From Acidimicrobiales bacterium (GTDB taxonomy: Bacteria; Actinomycetota; Acidimicrobiia; Acidimicrobiales; Acidimicrobilacustridaceae): a DNA stretch of 64,000 nt. Location: assembly GCA_025456085.1 (NCBI GenBank), contig JALOLF010000002.1:1-64000 (forward strand), given 5' to 3'. The translations under genes were made by a program, and so were the position numbers. This document shows, piece after piece, positions 54,128 through 63,322 of this stretch. The notes below the pieces were generated by a model. That model saw nothing but the letters and a program-made list of their open reading frames with translations, was not told where the DNA came from and ran no database searches. How positions within the stretch are numbered: the first letter of the stretch is position 1; every line of letters begins with the position of its first letter.

Positions 54128-55114
54128 GTGCACATCGTCGCCGCCCCAGACAAGTTCCGCGGCACGGCCACGGCCGCGCAGGTGGGTGAGGCCGTCGCCC
54201 GGGCCGCGGCGGCGGTCGGGGCGACCTGCACCGTCGTGCCCATGGCCGACGGCGGGGAGGGCACCTTGGAGGCGCTCGGCGGGGCCAACAGGCGGACGTG
54301 GGTGACCGGACCGCTCGGCGACCCGGTCGAGGCGCCCTGGCGGCTCTCGAGGGGTCGGGCGGTGATCGAGATGGCCCGGGCGTCCGGGCTGGCCCTCGTG
54401 GGAGGAGCCGAGGGCAACGATCCGGTCGCGGCCACGACCTACGGCACCGGCGAGCTGATCGCGGCGGCCTTCGAGGCAGGCGCCCGTCGGATCGTGGTGG
54501 GGGTGGGCGGCTCGGCCACGACCGACGGCGGCCTCGGCGCGCTGCGGGCGTTGTACCCGTTGCAGCGCCTCCGGGCCGTCGAGTTGGTGGTGGCCTGCGA
54601 CGTGCGCCTCGGCTTCGTCGACGCGGCCGAGGTGTTCGCCCCCCAGAAGGGTGCCAGCTCTGCGCAGGTGGCGCTGCTGCGCCGACGCCTCGAGCGCCTG
54701 GCACAGACCTATCTGGAGGAGTACGGCCTCGACGTGCGGGATCTGGAGGGAGCCGGCGCCGCCGGCGGCCTTGCCGGGGGGCTCGCGGCGGCCGGGGCCG
54801 ACCTCGAGCCGGGGTTCGAGGTCGTCGCCGACGAGGTGCACCTGGCCGAACTCCTCGAGGGCGCCGACCTGGTCGTGACCGGGGAGGGCTTCCTCGACCG
54901 GGAGAGCTTCGACGGCAAGGTCGTGGGTGGGGTGGCGGAGCTGGCCGGCGAGCTGGGCGTGCCCGTGCTGGCCGTCGCGGGTGAGGTCTTCGACGAGGTC
55001 GGCGACCGGGTACCCGCGGTGGCGCTGGTGGAGCGGTTCGGGCGGGAGCGGTCGATGGTCGACACGCTGGACTGCATCGAAGCCGTCGTGGTGGAGCGCC
55101 TCAGCGGCGCATGA
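54128..55114 (+). CDS. Glycerate kinase (GlxK/GarK family)
   Basis: A 328-residue glycerate kinase of the type-1 family, which usually yields 2-phosphoglycerate. Conserved blocks are IVAAPDKFRGTATA, VVPMADGGEGTLEAL, VGVGGSATTDGGLGAL and LVVTGEGFLDRESFDGK. GTG start at 54128. Close to gpgS, which uses 3-phosphoglycerate, but a metabolic link is only a guess. The end overlaps a convergent small gene by 14 bp. Confidence 0.92.
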   Translation: MHIVAAPDKFRGTATAAQVGEAVARAAAAVGATCTVVPMADGGEGTLEALGGANRRTWVTGPLGDPVEAPWRLSRGRAVIEMARASGLALVGGAEGNDPVAATTYGTGELIAAAFEAGARRIVVGVGGSATTDGGLGALRALYPLQRLRAVELVVACDVRLGFVDAAEVFAPQKGASSAQVALLRRRLERLAQTYLEEYGLDVRDLEGAGAAGGLAGGLAAAGADLEPGFEVVADEVHLAELLEGADLVVTGEGFLDRESFDGKVVGGVAELAGELGVPVLAVAGEVFDEVGDRVPAVALVERFGRERSMVDTLDCIEAVVVERLSGA

Positions 55115-55286
55115 CGGCGCGCACGACCACCACGGCCAGGGCGACGAGCCCGATCACCACCACGAGACGGATGAGGCCCGCGATGGCGCCGGCCACCCAG
55201 CCGAACACCGAGATCAGCCCGATGACGGCCAGGATCCCGATGAACACCACCAGGCTCAGCGGCATCGAGGGTCGTTCGTCGTCCAC
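55101..55286 (-). CDS. Small two-TM membrane protein
   Basis: A 61-residue protein with hydrophobic segments at about residues 9-30 and 36-57 and a basic C-terminus (VRAVMRR). The Gly/Ile/Val-rich sequence resembles small actinobacterial stress-type membrane proteins, with no defined family. GTG start at 55286. The 3' end overlaps the glycerate kinase stop. Confidence 0.6.
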   Translation of the reverse strand: MDDERPSMPLSLVVFIGILAVIGLISVFGWVAGAIAGLIRLVVVIGLVALAVVVVRAVMRR

Positions 55287-55369
55287 GTGGCCATGCTACG
55301 GACCGGGCGTGCGTCGCGCGCCGCGGCGATCCCGTCCGGTCGTCGGGGTCACGCCGGGGCGCGTGCACG

Positions 55370-55375
55370 TAGCAT
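55370..55375 (+). promoter_or_regulatory. -10 hexamer TAGCAT for the amidase gene
   Basis: Followed by a leader of about 27 nt with GGGGGAGGG before the ATG at 55410. Confidence 0.45.
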
Positions 55376-55409
55376 GCGCCCCGAGGAACCCGGGGGAGGG
55401 ACAGCGGGC

Positions 55410-56861
55410 ATGACCGACGAACTCACCACGCTCGACGCCGTGGCCCAGGCGGCGCTGGTGCGCGCCGGCGAGGTCAGCCCGTCGGAGCTCGTCGACGCGG
55501 CCATCGCCCGCGTCGAGCGACTGAACCCGCAGCTCAACGCCGTCATCCACGAGCGGTTCGAGCGCGCCCGGAGCGAGGCGTCGGAGCCGCTGCCGGACGG
55601 GCCGCTGCGGGGCGTGCCCTTCGTGCTCAAGGACCTCGACGGCTACCTGGGCGACGAGCCGTACCACGCCGGCACCCGCCACCTCCGGGATCTCGGGTGG
55701 CGCGCGCCGCACGACAGCAACCTCACCCGGCGCTTCCGCGAGGCCGGACTCGTGGTCATCGGTCGGACGAACACCCCGGAGCTGGGCCTGCAGCCCACCA
55801 CGGAGCCCGAGGCCTACGGCCCGACGTGCAACCCGTGGAACCTCGGACACTCCACCGGCGGCTCCAGCGGTGGCTCCGCAGCCGCGGTGGCGGCGGGTCT
55901 GGTGCCGATCGGCCACGCCGGCGACGGCGGCGGCTCCATCCGCATCCCGGCGAGCGAGTGCGGCCTCGTCGGGCTCAAGCCCAGTCGCGGCCGGCACTCC
56001 CTCGGGCCCGAGCTGGGTGAGGCGTGGGCCGGGTTCGTGAGCCGTCTCGTGGTCAGCCGCTCGGTGCGCGACACCGCGACCGTGCTCGATGCCGTGCACG
56101 GCTGGATGCCGGGCGATCCCTACACGGCGCCGGCCCCGGCGCGGCCCTACGTCGAGGAGCTGGTGTCGGATCCGCCTCCGCTGCGCGTCGGGTTCCTCAC
56201 CGCCGCCGCCGACCCGTCGGTTGCGGTGCACCCGGCGTGCGAGGCGGCCGTGCTCGACACCCTGCGGCAGCTCGAGTCCCTGGGCCACCGGGTGGCCGAC
56301 GACCGGCCCGAGGCGCTCGCGGATGCCGGAGCCGTCGCCGAGTTCACGGCGCAGTTCATCAACCTGTACGCCACCTGGGTCGCGACCGACCTCGACGAGC
56401 TGGGCCGGCTCAGCGGTGCACCGGTCGGCCCCGCCGGCGTCGAGGCGGGCACGTGGACGCTGGGCGAGATGGGCCGTGCGGTGAGCGGGGTGCAGTACCT
56501 CGAGGCGCTCGTGTTCTGCCATCGCTTCACCCGCCGGGTGGCGGCGTGGTGGGCCGACGGCTTCGACATCCTCGTGACGCCGACCATCCCCGAGCCGCCA
56601 CCGGAGCTGGGGGCGTTCCGCGCCACGGCGGACGATCCGCTGCGGGGGCTGCTCCGGTCGGCCGCCCTGGTGCAGTTCACCGCGCCGTTCAACGCCACCG
56701 GCCAACCGGCGATCTCGCTGCCGCTGGGCTGGCACGACGGCCTGCCCGTCGGCGTGCAGCTCGTGGCGCCCTACGGCCGGGAGGACCTCCTGTTGGCCCT
56801 GGCCGCCCAGCTCGAGCGGGCCGCGCCGTGGGCGCACCACCGGCCCCCCGTGCACGCCTGA
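55410..56861 (+). CDS. Amidase-signature hydrolase
   Basis: A 483-residue amidase. The Lys-cisSer-Ser triad is visible: Lys74 in FVLKDLDGYL, Ser152/153 in GHSTGGSSGGSAAAVAAG, and Ser176 in HAGDGGGSIRIPAS. Full family length. It hydrolyses a carboxamide; being unlinked to gatC/gatB it is probably not the Glu-tRNA amidotransferase subunit. The stop codon lies in a 7-bp tandem repeat. Confidence 0.9.
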   Translation: MTDELTTLDAVAQAALVRAGEVSPSELVDAAIARVERLNPQLNAVIHERFERARSEASEPLPDGPLRGVPFVLKDLDGYLGDEPYHAGTRHLRDLGWRAPHDSNLTRRFREAGLVVIGRTNTPELGLQPTTEPEAYGPTCNPWNLGHSTGGSSGGSAAAVAAGLVPIGHAGDGGGSIRIPASECGLVGLKPSRGRHSLGPELGEAWAGFVSRLVVSRSVRDTATVLDAVHGWMPGDPYTAPAPARPYVEELVSDPPPLRVGFLTAAADPSVAVHPACEAAVLDTLRQLESLGHRVADDRPEALADAGAVAEFTAQFINLYATWVATDLDELGRLSGAPVGPAGVEAGTWTLGEMGRAVSGVQYLEALVFCHRFTRRVAAWWADGFDILVTPTIPEPPPELGAFRATADDPLRGLLRSAALVQFTAPFNATGQPAISLPLGWHDGLPVGVQLVAPYGREDLLLALAAQLERAAPWAHHRPPVHA

Positions 56862-56881
56862 CGCCTGACGCCTGACGCCTG
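56854..56881 (+). repeat. Four tandem copies of ACGCCTG
   Basis: Exact 7-bp unit repeated four times across the amidase stop codon. Slippage here could change the C-terminus. Confidence 0.9.
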
Positions 56882-56907
56882 ACGGCGGAGCGGCCCGAGG
56901 CGGGTGC

Positions 56908-57186
56908 TCAGTCCTCCAGCAGGATCGTGTCGGGTGGGTGCACGGTGCGTTCCCAGCGGCGCAGCGATCCGTGGTGTGCCAGCCCGACCCCGTCCTGGCG
57001 CACGTAGCCGGTGGGTCGCAGCTCCGCCGGCGGGGGTTGGTCGACCAGCACCATCGCCCGCGCCACGACCTCGAGCGCATCGGGGGCGTCGTCGTGCTCC
57101 CTGACGGCGTGCAGGGCGCCGCCGGGCGCGCACCCGGTCAGCTCGGCGACGAGCTCGGCCAGGCGGGACGTGCGGGTGTCGGCCAT
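56908..57186 (-). CDS. Hypothetical protein of 92 residues
   Basis: ATG at 57186 is preceded by AGGAGGG at short spacing. The product is soluble, with an N-terminal helix (SRLAELVAELTGC) and a C-terminal part containing GYVRQDGVGLAHHGSLRRWE. No family recognised. It follows gpgS on the same strand after a 128-bp gap that holds a palindrome. Confidence 0.55.
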   Translation of the reverse strand: MADTRTSRLAELVAELTGCAPGGALHAVREHDDAPDALEVVARAMVLVDQPPPAELRPTGYVRQDGVGLAHHGSLRRWERTVHPPDTILLED

Positions 57187-57232
57187 GGGCCCTCCTGGCT
57201 CGACGTGGGCCGAACGGACCACTCGGAGTCGT

Positions 57233-57258
57233 GTTCCTGGGTCGAACGACCCAGGAAC
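57233..57258. other. Near-perfect palindrome, possible operator
   Basis: GTTCCTGGGTCG and CGACCCAGGAAC (12 bp each) flank a 2-bp centre. The loop is too short for a good RNA hairpin, so a binding site for a dimeric regulator is more likely. It sits 47 bp upstream of the 92-residue protein gene. Confidence 0.5.
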
Positions 57259-57314
57259 TCCATCGGCCCGTGCCCGGTCCGCCTTGAGGGTGAGCGGGGC
57301 ACTCGTCGTGATCC

Positions 57315-58214
57315 TCAAGGTCGGTTGCGGTACGACGGCACGTCGAGCAGCGCCGGTCGTTCACTCCCGTCGATGTGGACCACGGTCCCCTCGGGCCGCA
57401 CCAGGGCGGCACAGGCCGACACCAGCTCCGGGTCGGCTCGTCGCAACGCCGCCTGGAGCACTGCCGTGGCCTGGGGCGAGAGCTCGTCGAGCGGCCGGTT
57501 GCGGTGGATGCGCACGCCCAGGTCCACCTGGGCCAGGGCCTGCACCCCGAACCGGTCCGCGATGTCGATGAGGAGCGCGATGTCCACGCCGTAGCCGCGC
57601 ACGAAGGGCACCTGCTCGAGCGCCGAGCGGCGCCCGCCGTACTCGCCGGCGAGGGGCTGCACCACGGTGGCCAGGCCGGGGAACAGCAGCGAGAGCACGG
57701 GCCGAGCCAGCAGCTCGGTGACCCGACCGCCCCGGTCGGTCGACCCCTCCAGCGGTCGGTGGTAGAAGCCTTTGACGAACACCACCTCCGGGTGCAGCAG
57801 GAGGGGGCCCAGCAGCCCGGTCACGAAGTGCACGTCGAAGTTGCGGATGTCGGCGTCGCACCACAGCACGACGTCCCCGCTGGAGGCGAACAGCGACTTC
57901 CACATGGCCTCGCCCTTGCCGTGGCCCTCGCCGTACTCCGGCAGGATCTCCTCGGCTCGCAGCACCTTGGCGCCGGCCTCGGAGGCCACGTCGGCGGTCC
58001 GGTCCTCGGAGTGGTCGTCCACCACGACGATCTCGTCCACGAGCGCGCAGCCGGAGACCAGCCGGTCGTGGATCGTCGCCACGATGGCGCCCACCGTGGG
58101 TTCCTCGTTGCGGGCGGGAAGGCACACCGACACGGTGGTGTCGGCCTTGGCGGCGATCAGCCGGTCGAGGTCGAACGTGTCGGCGACGAAGGTGGATATC
58201 GACGTCGTGGTCAT
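57315..58214 (-). CDS. gpgS: Glucosyl-3-phosphoglycerate synthase
   Basis: A 299-residue GT-A retaining glycosyltransferase (GT81 type) that makes glucosyl-3-phosphoglycerate, precursor of glucosylglycerate and of methylglucose lipopolysaccharides in mycobacteria. Motifs are VSVCLPARNEEPTVGAIVAT, IVVVDDHSEDRTADVA, GKGEAMWKSLFAS, VLWCDADIRNFDVHF and LAGEYGGRRSALEQVPFVRG. ATG at 58214 is the start. Confidence 0.92.
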   Translation of the reverse strand: MTTTSISTFVADTFDLDRLIAAKADTTVSVCLPARNEEPTVGAIVATIHDRLVSGCALVDEIVVVDDHSEDRTADVASEAGAKVLRAEEILPEYGEGHGKGEAMWKSLFASSGDVVLWCDADIRNFDVHFVTGLLGPLLLHPEVVFVKGFYHRPLEGSTDRGGRVTELLARPVLSLLFPGLATVVQPLAGEYGGRRSALEQVPFVRGYGVDIALLIDIADRFGVQALAQVDLGVRIHRNRPLDELSPQATAVLQAALRRADPELVSACAALVRPEGTVVHIDGSERPALLDVPSYRNRP

Positions 58215-58261
58215 GGCTGGGTCGGCTCTCGCTGTGGGGCAGTGCCCGGACAAGCACGTTC

Positions 58262-58267
58262 AGGTTA
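58262..58267 (-). promoter_or_regulatory. -10 hexamer TAACCT for gpgS
   Basis: Divergent from the TACGAT hexamer at 58302-58307; leaves a leader of about 40 nt. Confidence 0.4.
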
Positions 58268-58301
58268 CGCGGCGGGTGGCGGCATGGGACAACCGCGCCG
58301 G

Positions 58302-58307
58302 TACGAT
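58302..58307 (+). promoter_or_regulatory. -10 hexamer TACGAT for the sulfur-carrier-like gene
   Basis: Leader of about 30 nt with GGAGAG (58324-58329) before the ATG at 58344. Confidence 0.4.
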
Positions 58308-58343
58308 CGGCGTCCACCAGAACGGAGAGCGAGGTTCCCCCCG

Positions 58344-58619
58344 ATGAGCGTGACCGTGCGCGTGCCACCCGTGTTCCGCACCATGACCGGCGGCCAGTCC
58401 CAGGTGACCGTGGAGGGCGCCACCGTCGGCGGGGTGCTCGACGCCCTCGATGGCGCGCACCCGGGGTTCAAGGACAAGCTGCTCGACGACGAGGGCAAGC
58501 TCGTGCGCTACGTGAACCTGTTCGTCGACGACGACGACGTGCGCTTCCTGGACGGTCTGGCCACCCCGGTCCCCGACGGCGGCACCCTCTCGATCATGCA
58601 GGCCGTCGCCGGCGGCTGA
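58344..58619 (+). CDS. MoaD/ThiS-type beta-grasp sulfur carrier
   Basis: A 91-residue ubiquitin-like protein ending in the Gly-Gly needed for thiocarboxylation (IMQAVAGG). The internal pattern VTVRVPPVFRTMTGG and the VNLFVDDDDVRFLDGLAT block are those of actinobacterial MoaD-related carriers. It could serve molybdopterin, thiamine or cysteine synthesis. No activating enzyme gene is adjacent. Confidence 0.85.
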   Translation: MSVTVRVPPVFRTMTGGQSQVTVEGATVGGVLDALDGAHPGFKDKLLDDEGKLVRYVNLFVDDDDVRFLDGLATPVPDGGTLSIMQAVAGG

Positions 58620-58963
58620 CCGGCACCCGGGTCGGGTCCGTCCGAGCCGCACCGGTCGGTCCGGCGCCGTGGCCACGATGTGTGGCCGCCTCCGGGGCAC
58701 GCCCACGCAGTGTCGGTTCGTGGGTGGGCCGTTCGATTCAATTTCGGGCTTCCGGGGACGTGCCGGTGCAGTTCGCGCCGGTCGCCGACGATAACGGAGA
58801 GGAAGCGGCTCCCAGATCCCAGCGGATCGACGGCGGGAACCAGGCCGGGCTGGCCGGCTGATCGACTGGCGGGTCGATCGGCCGGCCATCGGCTCGTTCG
58901 GGGGCCGTCGGGCAGGATTTGTCCGTGCGGAGGTTGCGATTCCCCGGCTCGTCTGCGAGTCTG
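58620..58963. other. Non-coding stretch upstream of groEL
   Basis: No gene is supportable here. It contains a strong hairpin at 58852-58887 and, just before the CIRCE element, TTGCGA (58934-58939) as a possible -35 with a weak -10 (GAGTCT, 58957-58962). Confidence 0.45.
58852..58887 (+). terminator. 15-bp hairpin between the sulfur-carrier gene and groEL
   Basis: GGCCGGCTGATCGAC pairs with GTCGATCGGCCGGCC (one G-T pair) around the loop TGGCGG. It is 233 bp beyond the sulfur-carrier stop and 77 bp before CIRCE; it may insulate groEL from upstream transcription. No T run. Confidence 0.45.
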
Positions 58964-58990
58964 TTAGCACTCGCACCTTGAGAGTGCTAG
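58964..58990 (+). promoter_or_regulatory. CIRCE operator (HrcA binding site)
   Basis: TTAGCACTC, nine spacer bases, GAGTGCTAG: the CIRCE inverted repeat with one mismatch at the last base. A further half-site-like GAGTGCTGA lies at 59005-59013. HrcA repression of groEL is expected. Confidence 0.92.
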
Positions 58991-59026
58991 CAGACACCAG
59001 CTGAGAGTGCTGACGGCCAGTGGTGA

Positions 59027-60673
<1,647 letters not shown>

Positions 60674-60693
60674 TCCTCCCCGAACGGGACGGT

Positions 60694-60723
60694 GTGTGGG
60701 GCGCCCTGCGGGGTGCCCCACAC
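60694..60723. terminator. Bidirectional hairpin after groEL
   Basis: GTGTGGGGC and GCCCCACAC (9 bp, perfect) between the groEL stop and the convergent glycosyltransferase gene end. Confidence 0.6.
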
Positions 60724-60727
60724 GCGT

Positions 60728-61840
60728 TCACCCCTCCGGTCCGGTCGGTCCTGGTCCTCCGGCCGGCGCTCCCGGCCGGGCCGCTGCCGCCGCGACCTTG
60801 GCCCGGATGCGGGCCGACTCGCCCTGTCGGTCCTGGAGGTCGGTGATCCGTGCACCGCTCGTCGTGTAGTGCACGGCGACGACGGGCAGCTCGAGCGGCG
60901 GGCGCTCCCGGGTCAGTCGCAGCAGCAGGTCCCAGTCGCCCAGGGAGCTGAGCGACTCGTCGAAGGTCGCCTCGGCGAGGCCGGCCCGGTGGGCGAGCAC
61001 GCCCATGTCCGCGATGTTGCCCTGCTCCAGGGTGGCTCGGTCGTAGGGCTCGACGTGCGTCCAGGGCAGTTGGCCGGGACCAGACGCATGGAGCTCGTCA
61101 CGGTCCTCGATGATGCGGGCGCCGTAGAGCACGTCGGTGTCCGGTCGTTGGCGGAACGCCCAGGCGACGGCCTTCAGCCACACCGGGCCGAGGACGTTGT
61201 CGTCGTCGAGGTACGCCACGACGTCGCCGGTGGCGGCGGCCAGCGCCCGGTTGCGCGCCGCGCAGCACCCGGCGTGGGACCCGGTGAGCACCCGGATGCG
61301 GGGGTCGTCGTAGGCGGCCAGCACCTCGGGTGTGGTGTCGGTGCTGCCGTCGTCGACGACCAGCAGCTCCCAGTTGGCGTACGGCTGGGACGTGACCGAT
61401 GCGATGGCCCGCCCCACCAGGTGCGACCGGTTGTAGGTGGGCATCACCACCGAGATCTGCAGGTCCTCGGGCACGTCGGCGGCCAGGACCCACTGCGTGA
61501 CGGTGGCGACGGCCGCGACGCGTTCCAGCTCGGTCAGCCGCGCATGGTGGTCGTGCAGCGTCGACAGGATCTCGCCCACGATCTGCAGCTCGTGCGCGGT
61601 GCGCTCGGCCAGCGCTGCGGTCAGCTCGGCGCGATGGTGGGTCTCCTCGACGGTGGCCACGGCGTGGTCGGCCACCTTGCGGGTGGTGTCGTGGGCCTGG
61701 CTCAGCAGCTGCAACTGCCCCTGCACCCCGTCGACCTGCTCTTGCAGCACCGGGAGCTCCAGCATCGCCTCGAGCCGCGGCCGCAGCCACCGTCGCGCCC
61801 GGTCGCGGGCGGCGCCCAGCGGGCGACGTGCCCGGCTCAT
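60728..61840 (-). CDS. Family 2 glycosyltransferase with an N-terminal coiled coil
   Basis: A 370-residue protein. Residues 20-110 are helical and coiled-coil-like. The GT-A domain starts at ISVVMPTYNRSHLVGRAIAS, with ELLVVDDGSTDTTP and the DxD-type AYLDDDNVLGPVW. It also has a late GDWDLLLRLTRE block. It transfers a sugar to an unknown acceptor, perhaps a surface polysaccharide. ATG at 61840 is the most likely start. Confidence 0.85.
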   Translation of the reverse strand: MSRARRPLGAARDRARRWLRPRLEAMLELPVLQEQVDGVQGQLQLLSQAHDTTRKVADHAVATVEETHHRAELTAALAERTAHELQIVGEILSTLHDHHARLTELERVAAVATVTQWVLAADVPEDLQISVVMPTYNRSHLVGRAIASVTSQPYANWELLVVDDGSTDTTPEVLAAYDDPRIRVLTGSHAGCCAARNRALAAATGDVVAYLDDDNVLGPVWLKAVAWAFRQRPDTDVLYGARIIEDRDELHASGPGQLPWTHVEPYDRATLEQGNIADMGVLAHRAGLAEATFDESLSSLGDWDLLLRLTRERPPLELPVVAVHYTTSGARITDLQDRQGESARIRAKVAAAAARPGAPAGGPGPTGPEG

Positions 61841-61966
61841 GACGCACCGGGTGCGAGCAGGTCGCGGCGGGCGTCGGGGGCAGGGTGGGCGACGGTGGCA
61901 GCGCACGACACGGCGAGAGCCTTCCCGGTGTCGTGGGGCACCTGCAAGCGTCCCGCCCCGGCGGGC

Positions 61967-61972
61967 TACGGT
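61967..61972 (+). promoter_or_regulatory. -10 hexamer TACGGT for the nitrobindin-like gene
   Basis: Six nt before the ATG at 61979. Confidence 0.55.
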
Positions 61973-61978
61973 GCGCGC

Positions 61979-62485
61979 ATGGCCGAGCCTCTGCCGTCGC
62001 CACCGCCGCACCCGCTCGTCGCGCCGCTCGCCGGCCTGCTGGGCGTCTGGGTCGGCGCCGGTCACGGCGGCTACCCGACCATCGAGCCCTTCGACTACAC
62101 CGAGCGCGTCGAGCTGACCCAGGCCGGCAAGCCCTTCCTCGCCTACTCCCAGCGCACCCGTGCCGCCGGCTCGGGCGCACCGCTGCACGTGGAGTCCGGC
62201 TACCTGCGGGTCGTGGGGGAGGCCGCTGCCGGCGTCGTGCCGGTCGAGCTGGTGGTGTCCCAGCCGTCGGGCATCGTCGAGATCCACACCGGCACGTTCG
62301 ACGGGCGGGAGCTGGCGTTGCGTCCCGTGCTCGTGGCCGGCGCGCCGACGGCGAAGGCGGTGACCGAGGTGGTCCGCCGGTTCACGCTCGATGGCGACCT
62401 GCTGCGCTACACCCTCGAGATGGCCGCGGTGGGTCAGCCGCTGCAGTGGCACCTCGAGGCGGAGCTGCGCCGGACCCGGGCCTGA
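61979..62485 (+). CDS. Nitrobindin-like heme-binding beta-barrel protein
   Basis: A 168-residue protein of the THAP4/nitrobindin group. The signature GVWVGAGHGGYPTIEPFDY (GxWxGxG) is at residues 22-40, and the remainder is strand-rich. Family members bind heme b and may isomerise peroxynitrite; the proximal His is expected in the C-terminal strands (WHLEAELRR). ATG start at 61979. Confidence 0.82.
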   Translation: MAEPLPSPPPHPLVAPLAGLLGVWVGAGHGGYPTIEPFDYTERVELTQAGKPFLAYSQRTRAAGSGAPLHVESGYLRVVGEAAAGVVPVELVVSQPSGIVEIHTGTFDGRELALRPVLVAGAPTAKAVTEVVRRFTLDGDLLRYTLEMAAVGQPLQWHLEAELRRTRA

Positions 62486-62495
62486 CCGACGCCGG

Positions 62496-62501
62496 TAGCC
62501 T
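62496..62501 (+). promoter_or_regulatory. -10 hexamer TAGCCT for fdhD
   Basis: Eight nt before the ATG at 62510. Confidence 0.5.
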
Positions 62502-62509
62502 GCACGGTC

Positions 62510-63322
62510 ATGGCCCGGGGTCGCACCGCCAAGGTGCTCACGACGCGCTTCGACGACGGCGTGCTCCGCCGCAGTCCCGACGAGCTGATCGTGGAGGAAC
62601 CGCTCACCGTCCACCTCGACGGCGTCCGGGTCGCCACCACCATGCGCACGCCCGGCCACGACTTCGAGCTCGCAGCCGGGTTCTGCTTCACCGAAGGGCT
62701 GCTGGGCGGCGCGGCCGTGCAGACGTGTCGGTACTGCGGCGCCGGTGCTGCCGTCGACACCGCCTTCAACGTCGTCAGCGTGGACACCGGCGGTCGGGCG
62801 CCCACGCCCACCCCGCGCCTGGGCCCGACGTCGTCGTCGTGCGGCGTGTGCGGAGCCGACGCCATCGATGCCCTCACCGAGCGCCTGGACCCGCTGGTGG
62901 TGGACCGGACCTTCCCGCTCGGCCTGCTGGCGTCCCTGCCCGAGCGTCTGCTGGACCGCCAACCGCTGTTCGCCGCCACGGGCGCGGTCCACGCCGCCGC
63001 TGCCTTCGACGGCGACGGCGAGCCGCTCGTCGTGCGCGAGGACATCGGGCGGCACAACGCCGTGGACAAGGTGGTCGGTCGCCTCCTGCTGGACGGTGCG
63101 CTGCCCGCCTCGGACCTCGGGCTGTACGTCAGCGGGCGGGCGTCGTTCGAGATGGTGCAGAAGGCGTGGGCTGCCGGGTTCGGCACCCTGGTGGCGGTGA
63201 GCGCGCCGTCGGCGCTGGCGGTCGAGGTGGCCCGACGGGCCAACCTGGTGCTGGCGGGCTTCGTGCGGCTGGGTCGGCTGAACGTGTACGCCCCCGAGCG
63301 GCTGGTGGAGGCCGGATCGTGA
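62510..63322 (+). CDS. fdhD: Formate dehydrogenase accessory sulfurtransferase FdhD
   Basis: A 270-residue protein that delivers sulfur to the molybdenum cofactor of formate dehydrogenase-type enzymes. The CxxC loop is SSCGVCGAD. Conserved blocks are TPGHDFELAAGFCFTEGLL, REDIGRHNAVDKVVG and YVSGRASFEMVQKA. The stop overlaps the start of the molybdoenzyme gene (GTGA), which is its probable client. Confidence 0.93.
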   Translation: MARGRTAKVLTTRFDDGVLRRSPDELIVEEPLTVHLDGVRVATTMRTPGHDFELAAGFCFTEGLLGGAAVQTCRYCGAGAAVDTAFNVVSVDTGGRAPTPTPRLGPTSSSCGVCGADAIDALTERLDPLVVDRTFPLGLLASLPERLLDRQPLFAATGAVHAAAAFDGDGEPLVVREDIGRHNAVDKVVGRLLLDGALPASDLGLYVSGRASFEMVQKAWAAGFGTLVAVSAPSALAVEVARRANLVLAGFVRLGRLNVYAPERLVEAGS

